Source: Lachnospiraceae bacterium UBA3785 | Lineage (GTDB): Bacteria > Bacillota > Clostridia > Lachnospirales > Lachnospiraceae | Reading direction: 5' to 3' | Assembly (NCBI GenBank): GCA_002369495.1 | Contig: DFFD01000184.1 | Coordinates: forward strand, 2,493 to 8,688 | DNA: 6,196 bases | Shown: in pieces, positions 1-5,737 of the stretch | How the letters are laid out: the number at the start of each line of letters is the position of its first letter | Position numbering within the stretch: the first letter of the stretch is position 1 | The notes under the pieces: generated by a model | Told to the model about the DNA's origin: nothing | The model's input: the letters and a program-made list of their open reading frames with translations, nothing else | Databases searched by the model: none | Made by a program: the position numbers and the translations under genes

Positions 1-2
1 GC

Positions 3-338
3 TCCGAGGTCGGCATGTACCTGGCAATGTCCAGAGCCGCGATCCGCCAGGGCTACCCGGAAGTCGGCGCGTTCTACCGCCAGGCCGCTTTCGAGGAGGC
101 TGACCACGCTTCCCGCTACGCCGAGATGCTCGGCGAGGTCGTCTCCGCTTCCACCAAGGAGAACCTCGAGGTTCGCGTTGCGGCCGAGAACGGCGCCTGC
201 GCAGGCAAGACCGCCTTCGCGAAGAAGTGCAAGGAAATGGGTCTTGACGCTCTCCATGACAGCATCCACGAGATGGCCCGCGACGAGGCCCGCCACGGCC
301 AGGGCTTCAAGGGTCTGCTGGACAGATATTTCAAATAA
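3..338 (+). CDS. Rubrerythrin-family protein (NADH peroxidase-like), C-terminal part; 5' end outside window
   Basis: The frame is already open at the window edge (Ser-Glu-Val-Gly before Met at 15) and ends at TAA 336-338, so the last 111 residues are present. They form the second half of a ferritin-like four-helix di-iron domain. Visible iron-ligand motifs are the Glu of SEVGMYLAM, the E-x-x-H of FEEADH, and [10 protein letters not shown] near the C-terminus. The tail GLLDRYFK is typical of clostridial rubrerythrin/NADH peroxidases, which reduce hydrogen peroxide in the cytoplasm of anaerobes. The rubredoxin-like FeCys4 domain, which in this subfamily is usually N-terminal, would lie outside the window, so the exact subtype cannot be decided. 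The methionine at 15 is internal, not the start. It is the only plus-strand gene, with its own terminator 23 bases downstream. Family assignment is firm; the NADH peroxidase role is inferred from resemblance. Confidence 0.9.
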   Translation, partial: SEVGMYLAMSRAAIRQGYPEVGAFYRQAAFEEADHASRYAEMLGEVVSASTKENLEVRVAAENGACAGKTAFAKKCKEMGLDALHDSIHEMARDEARHGQGFKGLLDRYFK

Positions 339-360
339 TTCTCTAAGAGCATGAGACATA

Positions 361-392
361 AACCCCCGCGGGATCGATCCCGCGGGGGTTTT
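361..392 (+). terminator. Rho-independent terminator of the rubrerythrin gene
   Basis: Bases 361-390 are a perfect inverted repeat: AACCCCCGCGGGATC followed by its exact reverse complement. It folds into a very GC-rich hairpin that ends in a short T run (389-392). It lies 23 bases after the rubrerythrin stop. The T run is only four bases, so termination would depend mainly on the strong stem. Read from the other strand, the hairpin is followed by only three T residues (360-362), so it may also stop minus-strand transcription arriving from the ATPase and small ORF. Confidence 0.9.
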
Positions 393-448
393 GAGAACCA
401 TAACAGCGGCTGCCGTTTTGCGCATCGTTTTTTTGTGTTCGCCGATCA

Positions 449-547
449 TCACTTTCCGTCCGGGAAGCTGGTAAAGACGCCGGTCTCCAGCTCCGGATAG
501 CCGTACTTTTCTTTTACGTCCGCAAACGCTTTGATCATGAAGCTCAT
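449..547 (-). CDS. Small ORF of 32 codons overlapping the ATPase stop; product unknown
   Basis: ATG at 547-545 overlaps the ATPase stop codon as ATGA. It is preceded by an excellent ribosome binding site (GGAGGA, about six bases upstream) that lies inside the last ATPase codons. The frame runs 32 codons to TGA at 451-449. The peptide starts MSFMIKAFADVKEKYGYPEL and ends FTSFPDGK. It is soluble-looking, with no membrane segment or cysteine, and I do not recognise it. Codon use is GC-rich like the host genes, not AT-rich like the ATPase. It could be a real translationally coupled small protein. It could also be the remnant of a gene whose RBS and start survived next to the ATPase insertion. The start signal is convincing; the biological reality of the product is uncertain. 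Confidence 0.45.
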   Translation of the reverse strand: MSFMIKAFADVKEKYGYPELETGVFTSFPDGK

Positions 548-1893
548 ACTTCTTCCTCCGCATGAAAATCTTTCATAAACCTTTTTATAAGAAATGTACA
601 GAAATAAGGGAATGTATATATACCCTCACCATGTCCTATGTTGTTTATAGAGAGCTTAATTCCATACCTGATATCAGGATAGCGATTCGAGGAAATCAAG
701 GTTTTCATTGATTTCGCCTTTCCATTCTTCGCCTTTACCTCGACAGGAACCAACGATGCCGCTGAGCGAATAAAGAAGTCTGCTTCCAGAGTAGAGTCCT
801 CTCTTTTGTAGTAGAACAGTTTGTATCCCTGTTTGACAAACGCTTCCCCCACCATGTTTTCGTAAAGTGCGCCTTTGTATACTCCAAGGTTTTTATTTGC
901 CCGCAGATCCTCCTGTGATTCTTCATCCAACATGGATACCAGAAGTCCCGTATCAGAAAAATACAGTTTAAATATATCCGGCTCATAGTTTCCGCCAAGT
1001 GGAAGCTCTGGGAACTCCATGCAATAGCATATATTCACCATTCCTGCATCGGCAAGCCATTCTGCACATCCCCGGTAATCCCGGAATCTCGCCCCCTGTG
1101 CCACCTTTGAAATCTGAAACTTTTTGTTTTCCCGCGCCAGCTGAGGCGCGACCCGATTAAAAACATTGATAATTCTGGTTTGGTCCACGCCGGTCGCATA
1201 TTTTCGAATATCTTCTTTATAATCTGCAATCAGCTGTTTCTGCGTATCGAGCGACCCCTCAAATGACCCTCTCTCAATATATTCAGCCACTACAGCGGGC
1301 ATCCCGCCAAGAATGCTGTAATCCAGAAACAAAGAGTGATATACCTGCATTTCAAGATCACTGAACGGAATAAGCCTGCTCATGTGAGAAAGCAGGCTTT
1401 CTACCGTATCGTTTTCATACCCTTTTGCCCATAAAAACTCCTCAAAATCCATAGAAAACATATCGTAGTCTTTTTTATATCCGACACTATTGCTCTCAAT
1501 CCTCTTATAGTTAATACCCAGCATAGATCCGCTGCAGATTACATCAAACCGCTTATCAATGCAAAAAAATTTAAGAGAGGCAGCTATTTCCGGAAACTCC
1601 GTTATTTCATCAAAGAAAATAAGTGTTTTTCCCGGGATAAACCGTCTGGATGGATCGAGCAGAGATATGTTTTTTATTATATTCGATGCCTCATATCCGT
1701 CTGCGATAATGTTCTTATACTTAACATCACGCACAAAATTAATTTCTATTATGCTCTCGTAATGCGCAGCTGCAAAGTGCAGAATGGATTCTGTTTTTCC
1801 GATTTGTCTGCTGCCTTTAATAATAAGAGGCTTTCTGGCAGGATCAGCAATCCATTCCTCCAGAAAAGCATCCACTTTTCTCCTCAGATACAT
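544..1893 (-). CDS. AAA_14 / DUF4143 family ATP-binding protein
   Basis: This is a 449-residue protein of full family length. The N-terminal AAA domain has a Walker A loop GSRQIGKT (27-34), Walker B LIFFDE (91-96) and a sensor-like ICSGS (119-123). A middle region (about 195-320) carries LGGMPAVV and KLYFSDTGLL, typical of DUF4143 proteins. The C-terminal part has GALYENMVGEA (341-351), LEAD (369-372) and VPVEVKAK (382-388). The pattern of Glu, Asp372 and Glu385-x-Lys387 fits a PD-(D/E)XK nuclease-like fold with its acidic residues kept. The cellular role of this widespread family is not established; mobile-element or defence-like functions have been considered. The start at 1893 has GGAGG (1907-1903) nine bases upstream. 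The gene is visibly AT-richer than its neighbours and uses more AT-ending codons, which suggests horizontal acquisition. It has its own promoter with repeats upstream, and its stop overlaps a small ORF. Confidence 0.9.
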   Translation of the reverse strand: MYLRRKVDAFLEEWIADPARKPLIIKGSRQIGKTESILHFAAAHYESIIEINFVRDVKYKNIIADGYEASNIIKNISLLDPSRRFIPGKTLIFFDEITEFPEIAASLKFFCIDKRFDVICSGSMLGINYKRIESNSVGYKKDYDMFSMDFEEFLWAKGYENDTVESLLSHMSRLIPFSDLEMQVYHSLFLDYSILGGMPAVVAEYIERGSFEGSLDTQKQLIADYKEDIRKYATGVDQTRIINVFNRVAPQLARENKKFQISKVAQGARFRDYRGCAEWLADAGMVNICYCMEFPELPLGGNYEPDIFKLYFSDTGLLVSMLDEESQEDLRANKNLGVYKGALYENMVGEAFVKQGYKLFYYKREDSTLEADFFIRSAASLVPVEVKAKNGKAKSMKTLISSNRYPDIRYGIKLSINNIGHGEGIYTFPYFCTFLIKRFMKDFHAEEEV

Positions 1894-1923
1894 CCGTCAG
1901 CACCTCCGATTCACGCTCACCTC

Positions 1924-1979
1924 CATTCTACACATTTTCATAGCGAAAATCAACGCATTTTACACATTTCATGAGCGAA
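1924..1979 (-). repeat. Two 24-base direct repeats, 32 bases apart, over the ATPase promoter
   Basis: On the minus strand, TTCGCTCATGAAATGTGTAA plus AATG (1979-1956) and TTCGCTATGAAAATGTGTAG plus AATG (1947-1924) agree at 19 of 24 positions without gaps; the differences cluster at one internal one-base shift and one late position. The offset is exactly 32 bases, about three helical turns, so both copies would face the same side of the DNA. The downstream copy covers the promoter spacer and -10 box; the upstream copy also ends in a -10-like TAAAAT. A weak partial third copy (GAAATGTG) occurs around 2002-1995. These could be operators for an autoregulator, tandem promoters, or sites tied to the mobility or target recognition of the ATPase cassette. 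Confidence 0.7.
1925..1953 (-). promoter_or_regulatory. Probable sigma-A promoter of the ATPase gene
   Basis: Reading the minus strand, TTGATT (1953-1948) is followed after exactly 17 bases by TAGAAT (1930-1925), a good housekeeping-sigma match. Transcription would start near 1918, giving a leader of about 25 bases that includes the GGAGG site at 1907-1903. The spacer holds a perfect inverted repeat with ATTTTC and GAAAAT arms and a five-base loop (1950-1934), placed where a repressor could block RNA polymerase. The promoter call rests on sequence match and position only. Confidence 0.65.
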
Positions 1980-2015
1980 TCTTTCTTCTGTTTTCACATT
2001 TCTCCTGTTCGCTGC

Positions 2016-3224
2016 TTAATCCGACGCCTTAAAATTATACACCGGCTTCAGGACATCAATGACGTCCACCGCATCCCGGATCACATCGATGATGTCGCCT
2101 AAGGCCTTGTAGGCCATGGGCGCCTCATCGAGCGTCCGCTCGTTGACGGAGGTGGTGTAGACCCCCTTCATCGTCTCGCGGTACTCCTCCATGCTGAGCG
2201 TGTTCTTCGCGATTGTCCTGGACATGATCCGCCCGGCCCCGTGGGGTGCGGAGTAGTTCCACTCCGGGTTTCCCTTGCCGATCGCCAGGACGGACCCGTC
2301 CCGCATGTTGATCGGGATGAGCACCTTCTCGCCCGCGTGCGCGGCGATCGCGCCCTTCCGGAGGATCATCTCCTCCGTGTCGATGTAGTTGTGAATGGTG
2401 TGGAAGGCTTCCGCGGCAGTAAGGTTGGCCCTTGTGAGAAGGATCTCCGCCATCTTCTCGCGGTTTCTCCGCGCGAAGGCCTGGCAGATCTCCACGTCGT
2501 GCAGGTAATCATCGAGGTACTTCCCCTCCAGCCAGCAGAGGTCTGCCGGCACCGAGGGCTCCTCGTTCTCCCGGTCCCACTTGAGCTGCGCTAAAGCCGC
2601 CTGGATCTCGGACCGCCTTCCCTCGGCCTTGTAGGTGCGGATGATCTCATCCCTCTTCTCAAGGTAGCTGCCGATCCCCCGGTTCAGGTCCACCGCGAGC
2701 TGCTGGTAGAGCTCCGCCACCTGCTTGCCCAGATTCCGGCTTCCGGAATGGATCACCAGATAGTTCGTCCCGTCGGCTGCTCTGTCGACCTCTATAAAAT
2801 GATTCCCCCCGCCAAGGGTCCCCAGGCTCCTGCCGAGCCTCACCGTGTCCCGAAGCTGCCGGTAGCAGCGAAGGCCGGTCAGATCAAAGCGCTCGAGTCT
2901 TCCGTCCCAGACATGGTATCCGGAGGGGATAAAGTGGGCCGCCGCGTCGAGCTTCTCAAAGTCGATCTCCTTCTCGGCGAGCCTTACGGTGTACATCCCG
3001 CAGCCGATATCCACGCCGACCACATTCGGGACGGCCCTGCCCTCGATCGTCATGGTCGTGCCTATGGTGCAGCCCTTCCCGGCGTGTACGTCCGGCATGA
3101 TTCGAATCTGACTTCCCTCGGTCATCGGGTAGTCGCACATCCGGCGGATCTGCTCGATGGCCTCGTCCTCCACCACCTTTGCGTAGCAGACGGCGGTGTT
3201 CATTTTCCCTCTTATCTCCAACAT
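2016..3224 (-). CDS. rtcB: RtcB RNA-splicing ligase (short form)
   Basis: This 402-residue RtcB joins RNA 2',3'-cyclic phosphate or 3'-phosphate ends to 5'-OH ends, using GTP and Mn2+ through a guanylylated histidine. Signature motifs are present in order: PDVHAGKG (44-51), VGVDIGCG (69-76, with metal ligands Asp72 and Cys75), GGGNHFIE (138-145, His142), HSGSRNLG (159-166), HNY (278-280) and SAPHGAGR (325-332), where His328 corresponds to the guanylylated histidine (His337 in E. coli). The C-terminus LKPVYNFKASD is the normal family end, so the gene is intact. The start at 3224 (MLEIRGK) is chosen because AGGAAG lies seven bases upstream. The open frame reaches 3311, but that extension would overlap the preceding gene and has no family sequence. 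It lies downstream of two WYL genes on the same strand, behind a terminator. No archease gene is visible. Ligase activity is established for the family; the substrate here is unknown. Confidence 0.96.
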   Translation of the reverse strand: MLEIRGKMNTAVCYAKVVEDEAIEQIRRMCDYPMTEGSQIRIMPDVHAGKGCTIGTTMTIEGRAVPNVVGVDIGCGMYTVRLAEKEIDFEKLDAAAHFIPSGYHVWDGRLERFDLTGLRCYRQLRDTVRLGRSLGTLGGGNHFIEVDRAADGTNYLVIHSGSRNLGKQVAELYQQLAVDLNRGIGSYLEKRDEIIRTYKAEGRRSEIQAALAQLKWDRENEEPSVPADLCWLEGKYLDDYLHDVEICQAFARRNREKMAEILLTRANLTAAEAFHTIHNYIDTEEMILRKGAIAAHAGEKVLIPINMRDGSVLAIGKGNPEWNYSAPHGAGRIMSRTIAKNTLSMEEYRETMKGVYTTSVNERTLDEAPMAYKALGDIIDVIRDAVDVIDVLKPVYNFKASD

Positions 3225-3248
3225 ACGATCACTTCCTTTCATGTGCCT

Positions 3249-3277
3249 ATCGTAGCAGGAGAATGTCCCCTTTTCAC
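3249..3277 (-). promoter_or_regulatory. Possible rtcB promoter with extended -10
   Basis: On the minus strand, GTGAAA (3277-3272) and TACGAT (3254-3249) are 17 bases apart, and TGC directly before the -10 gives an extended -10 (TGn) element. Each hexamer matches only four of six consensus bases. The position is sensible: downstream of the terminator that ends the WYL genes and 24 bases above the rtcB start codon, with the ribosome binding site at 3237-3232. A weak promoter of this kind would suit control by an activator. The call is tentative. Confidence 0.4.
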
Positions 3278-3279
3278 GG

Positions 3280-3314
3280 AAAAAAAGTTGCGAACCCGTC
3301 AGGATCCGCAACTT
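3280..3314 (-). terminator. Rho-independent terminator after the second WYL gene
   Basis: On the minus strand, AAGTTGCG (3314-3307) pairs with CGCAACTT (3292-3285). The pairing extends inward as GATCC with GGGTT, including two G-U pairs, giving a stem of about 13 base pairs and a UGAC loop. It runs directly into seven T residues (3286-3280). The upstream arm lies in the last sense codons of the WYL gene, and that gene's stop codon (3301-3299) is in the loop. The structure separates the WYL genes from rtcB. Confidence 0.88.
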
Positions 3315-4210
3315 GTAAAGCGTTTCTGCATGCTAAGGCGCTCTTTGATCAAGGAAATGAAAGACTCGGGCGATGTAACCCGCACCCTGGGCCCGAACTG
3401 CAGCACCCGGATGAGGATCTCCGTCTCATCGTCCTTCCGGTAGCGGAGGGAGATCCGATAGTGCATATCATCCAGCTTCTCCGTCTCCTTCTCGAGGTCG
3501 GAAAAATGGATCATCGCCCGCTCGAGAGCATTTCTCTCATCGACAAGCGTGAGGACGACCGTCTCCTTCTCCGCGGGTCTCGTCTCTCTGCCGTCAGGCA
3601 TCTCCGCGAGAGAGACCGCCTGCACACTGGCCATCCGGATCACGTAGGGAGTCCCCATTTTCGAGTGCGCGATGAGCCTCATCTTGTCATCCTTGGCGGA
3701 GTACTCGATCTTCTCCGGGATATAGATCTGATCGTGCCGTGCGCTCTTTCCGCGGAAGCGGATCCTGAGGGCCCGCCCCTCTTTAAGCGCAAGGAGCACC
3801 AGCCGGAAGTGCTCCCTGTAGAGAGCATCCTCGTAGGGGTCTCCGTCCGAGTACCGGTCAAACCGGACAAAGAAGTCCCGTTCAAAGAGCGGTGTGACGC
3901 CCTCAAGGTCCCCGACCGGCGGGTCAAAAAGCCGGATGCGCGGGTCCTCGCACACCGCCTTCAGCCACTGTTTTTCAAGGTCCGTGAGCGGCATGGTGGG
4001 CGTATGGCGGACCGGCGTCGTATAGTCCTCCCGGAGGAAGGGCCATTTTCCTTTTTTGAGCGCATTCGGGATCGTGATCCCGCTTTCCAGGTAGGCTTTC
4101 TCCTCGATGATTTTCCGGATCCGCTCACCGGAGAGCTCTCCCCGGACAGCCTCCGCCAGAATCCCGGCGACAACGTTGTAGTAGCTGCCGTACACCTCAT
4201 GAAACAGCAT
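3299..4210 (-). CDS. WYL-domain protein, second of tandem pair
   Basis: This 303-residue protein belongs to the WYL ligand-binding regulator group. The N-terminal 130 residues (MLFHEVYGSYY, ITIPNALKKGKWPFL, LTDLEKQWLKAVCEDPRIRL) are helical and lack an obvious helix-turn-helix. The WYL-like beta domain follows at about 147-200 (LRIRFRGK, IYIPEKIEYS, KMRLIAHSKMGTPYVIRMAS); the W-Y-L triplet itself is replaced by MRL. A WCX-type C-terminal extension covers about 215-295 (VVLTLVDERNALERAMIHFS, VLQFGPRVRVTSPE). The start at 4210 is chosen because GGAGG at 4223-4219 is eight bases upstream; ATG at 4216 would leave only two bases. The gene overlaps the preceding WYL gene by 14 bases, which implies translational coupling. 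Such proteins often sense nucleic-acid or nucleotide ligands. Without a clear DNA-binding domain, it may act with its partner. The regulatory role over rtcB is inferred from position. Confidence 0.85.
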   Translation of the reverse strand: MLFHEVYGSYYNVVAGILAEAVRGELSGERIRKIIEEKAYLESGITIPNALKKGKWPFLREDYTTPVRHTPTMPLTDLEKQWLKAVCEDPRIRLFDPPVGDLEGVTPLFERDFFVRFDRYSDGDPYEDALYREHFRLVLLALKEGRALRIRFRGKSARHDQIYIPEKIEYSAKDDKMRLIAHSKMGTPYVIRMASVQAVSLAEMPDGRETRPAEKETVVLTLVDERNALERAMIHFSDLEKETEKLDDMHYRISLRYRKDDETEILIRVLQFGPRVRVTSPESFISLIKERLSMQKRFTSCGS

Positions 4211-5450
4211 CGTCATCACCTCCGTAGATCTGATACATCGCCGCGAGGTCCCCGTAGAACCGCCGCTCAACTTCCGCATCGGTGCAGGTAAGGCGCTCGA
4301 TCCGCCCCGTGAAGGTCCTGATCCAGGGGAGCATTTCCTGCGCGTCGTACACCAGAGCGCTGAACTCCCAGGTGTTCTCATCGATGCGGGTGACCGTCCC
4401 GTTGCGCTTCTCCCGACAGAGCCGGTCGGCGATGTACCGCTCGTCCTTCCCCGCGTGGATGCGCATCGTGAGCGTGTGGAGGGTCCTCCTCTTATCGCCC
4501 CCGGCCGACGTTCCCCACAGGAATTCCGCGAACCGCTCGCCGGCCATATCGAGCCGCTCTGCCTCCGGCTGCGGATCCGTCATTTTGACGGACCGGATCT
4601 TGTCCAGCCTGTACATGCGGGGTCTTCGCGTGTGGAAGCTGTAGGCGAGCAGGTTCTCGCGCCCGTCCTGGGTGCTGATATAGAGCTTCAGGGGGTAAAT
4701 AAGCGCCTGATGGGTCTCCCCACGGCTCCGCCTCGTGGAAAATGTAATGAGAGCATTCCGCCTCTCCCTCCGGCAGGCAAGAAGCTCCGCGAGGATCTCC
4801 GAGTCGAGCGCACCGGGAAGGTAATGGTGCTTGAAGCTGAAGAGTTCCGGCACATGTTTGTATTTGTCCAAAATGAAAGACCCGACGACGCCGAGCGGCA
4901 TGGCCTCCGACGCGAACGCGACTGCGTCGCGCCAGCCCTCCATGTCCCATTTCATGTCATTTCTGAAATAGAGAACCTCCCGCCCCTGCTTCTCCTCCGC
5001 AAGGATCCCCAGGGCCACATACTCCTTGAGCTTGTTCCGCACGGTGGCATCGTCCGGATAAAATGCAGCCCCCGGGGCCTCCTCACAGCGCCCGCTCACG
5101 CGGTCCGCGATCGCCCGCAAGGGGAGTTTTTCCCCTTCGGCCAGAACATCCAGGATGTAGAAATGCAGCGTGATGTCCCGGTCGGTAAAGCTTTTGGCCT
5201 TTAAGGCCTTGTAGAAGGGGTTGTGGAGCGTCTCCCGGTTGTCCACGGAGATAAAGACACTCTTCCCCGAAGCATCCTGCCGGAAGGAGACGGCTCCCTT
5301 GAGCCAGCTCTCGACTCTTCGGCGCTCGTTGTCGTAGCTCCGGGCGCTCTTTCTTACAAACTCCGTCCGCGTGCGAAAGCCGTAGATATAGAAGTCCCGC
5401 ATGTAGGACCTGATCTTTTCAAAGTTTTTGATGAGTTCGCTGTAGGCCAT
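4197..5450 (-). CDS. WYL-domain transcriptional regulator, first of tandem pair
   Basis: This 417-residue protein has an N-terminal region (1-85) with YGFRTRTEFVRKSARSYDNE and RRRVESWLKG. A winged-helix-like segment follows at about 92-162 (HFYILDVLAEGEKLPLRAIA, ATVRNKLKEYVALGIL, REVLYF), which is the likely DNA-binding part. A WYL domain lies at about 230-290 (ALITFS, IYPLKLYISTQDGRENLLAY, PRMYRLDKIRSVKM), and a WCX-type C-terminal extension at about 322-400. The WYL motif is degenerate (ENLLAY in place of the WYLVA strand). The start at 5450 has GGGAG (5463-5459) eight bases upstream. It is followed by the second WYL gene with a 14-base overlap, recalling the adjacent WYL pair PafB/PafC, although I see no close relation to it. 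Only 13 bases separate its start from a PadR-like gene fragment, so its promoter lies inside or above that fragment; I could not identify it. A DNA-binding regulator is likely; its ligand and targets are unknown. Confidence 0.87.
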   Translation of the reverse strand: MAYSELIKNFEKIRSYMRDFYIYGFRTRTEFVRKSARSYDNERRRVESWLKGAVSFRQDASGKSVFISVDNRETLHNPFYKALKAKSFTDRDITLHFYILDVLAEGEKLPLRAIADRVSGRCEEAPGAAFYPDDATVRNKLKEYVALGILAEEKQGREVLYFRNDMKWDMEGWRDAVAFASEAMPLGVVGSFILDKYKHVPELFSFKHHYLPGALDSEILAELLACRRERRNALITFSTRRSRGETHQALIYPLKLYISTQDGRENLLAYSFHTRRPRMYRLDKIRSVKMTDPQPEAERLDMAGERFAEFLWGTSAGGDKRRTLHTLTMRIHAGKDERYIADRLCREKRNGTVTRIDENTWEFSALVYDAQEMLPWIRTFTGRIERLTCTDAEVERRFYGDLAAMYQIYGGDDDAVS

Positions 5451-5463
5451 CTTTTATGCTCCC

Positions 5464-5610
5464 TCAGGACCGCCTCTCCTGCAGGTCCATGAATATCTCC
5501 CCATCCGCGATCTGCCGTCTGAGTCTCTCCATCTCCTCCGCCAGCATCCCGCGCCCCCGGGATGTGATGCGGTACCACTTCTGCTGCGGAACAGTTACTT
5601 TCTCACACAT
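5464..5610 (-). pseudogene. PadR-like regulator, C-terminal fragment
   Basis: An open frame of 48 codons (ATG 5610-5608, TGA 5466-5464) encodes QQKWYRITSRGRGMLAEEME and then LRRQIADGEIFMDLQERRS. This resembles the wing and first part of the C-terminal helix of PadR-type regulators (KWYRIT..GR..L..E). The upstream winged-helix core is absent: directly before it lies the end of an AraC fragment in another frame, overlapping by eight bases. The ATG is probably an internal codon, or a chance start, and I see no good ribosome binding site. The stop abuts the ribosome binding site of the first WYL gene. It is most likely a deletion remnant; a recently evolved small protein is a less likely alternative. 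The PadR assignment rests on a short stretch. Confidence 0.5.
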
Positions 5611-5737
5611 CCGGCTTCTCGCCGTACAGCGTGCGGTACTGCTTCGGCGTCATGCCGGTCCATTTTTTAAAGACTTTCCCGAAATGGCTCTGGGACGAAA
5701 AGCTGAAGAGGGCCGCGATCTCGGCGAAGGATTTAGA
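5603..5737 (-). pseudogene. AraC-family regulator, C-terminal HTH fragment
   Basis: The frame ending at TGA 5605-5603 encodes KSFAEIAALFSFSSQSHFGK, then VFKKWTGMTPKQYRTLYGEK and PDV. This is the second helix-turn-helix of an AraC/XylS regulator, with the characteristic F..IA...GF-like S..S.F...FKK..G.TP..YR pattern and a normal C-terminus. Only about 44 residues remain of a protein normally near 280 or more; the first helix-turn-helix and the sensor domain are missing. Sequence upstream in the same frame (to 5812) is not AraC-like, and in a different frame reads as a glycosidase piece. The break is therefore near 5735. AraC regulators often sit beside glycosidase genes, so one deletion could have joined the two. 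Expression as a functional protein is unlikely. Confidence 0.75.

Noticed and set aside
116..448. Minus-strand open frame running through the terminator and opposite the rubrerythrin gene
   Set aside because: Its sequence is antisense to a well-supported gene and crosses a strong hairpin, with no recognisable protein.
1894..1917. Tiny leader peptide (GTG start, five codons) just before the ATPase start
   Set aside because: A second GGAGG does precede a GTG, but five codons with no pause-type residues give no support beyond chance.
1974..2013. Inverted pair AGCGAA/TTCGCT as an rtcB terminator
   Set aside because: The arms are only six bases with a 28-base loop and no T run follows; it is better explained by the repeat motif. 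I see no clear terminator after rtcB.
3256..3270. Sigma-54-like -24/-12 element before rtcB (GG and TGC with ten bases between)
   Set aside because: It is tempting because E. coli rtc is sigma-54 dependent. However, only the GG and TGC core match, no RtcR-type activator is seen, and such short matches arise easily by chance.
3225..3311. N-terminal extension of rtcB to ATG at 3311
   Set aside because: The added residues are not RtcB-like, they would be encoded across the terminator and the end of the WYL gene, and the start at 3224 has a clear ribosome binding site and the usual family N-terminus.
4211..4381. Longer start for the second WYL gene
   Set aside because: The extension is a shadow of the first WYL gene (arginine/serine-rich, no family likeness), and GGAGG is correctly spaced only for ATG at 4210.
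2241..5204. Long plus-strand open frames opposite rtcB and the WYL genes
   Set aside because: They are rich in Pro, Arg, His and Leu, lack ribosome binding sites and show no family motifs; they are shadows of the GC-rich minus-strand genes.
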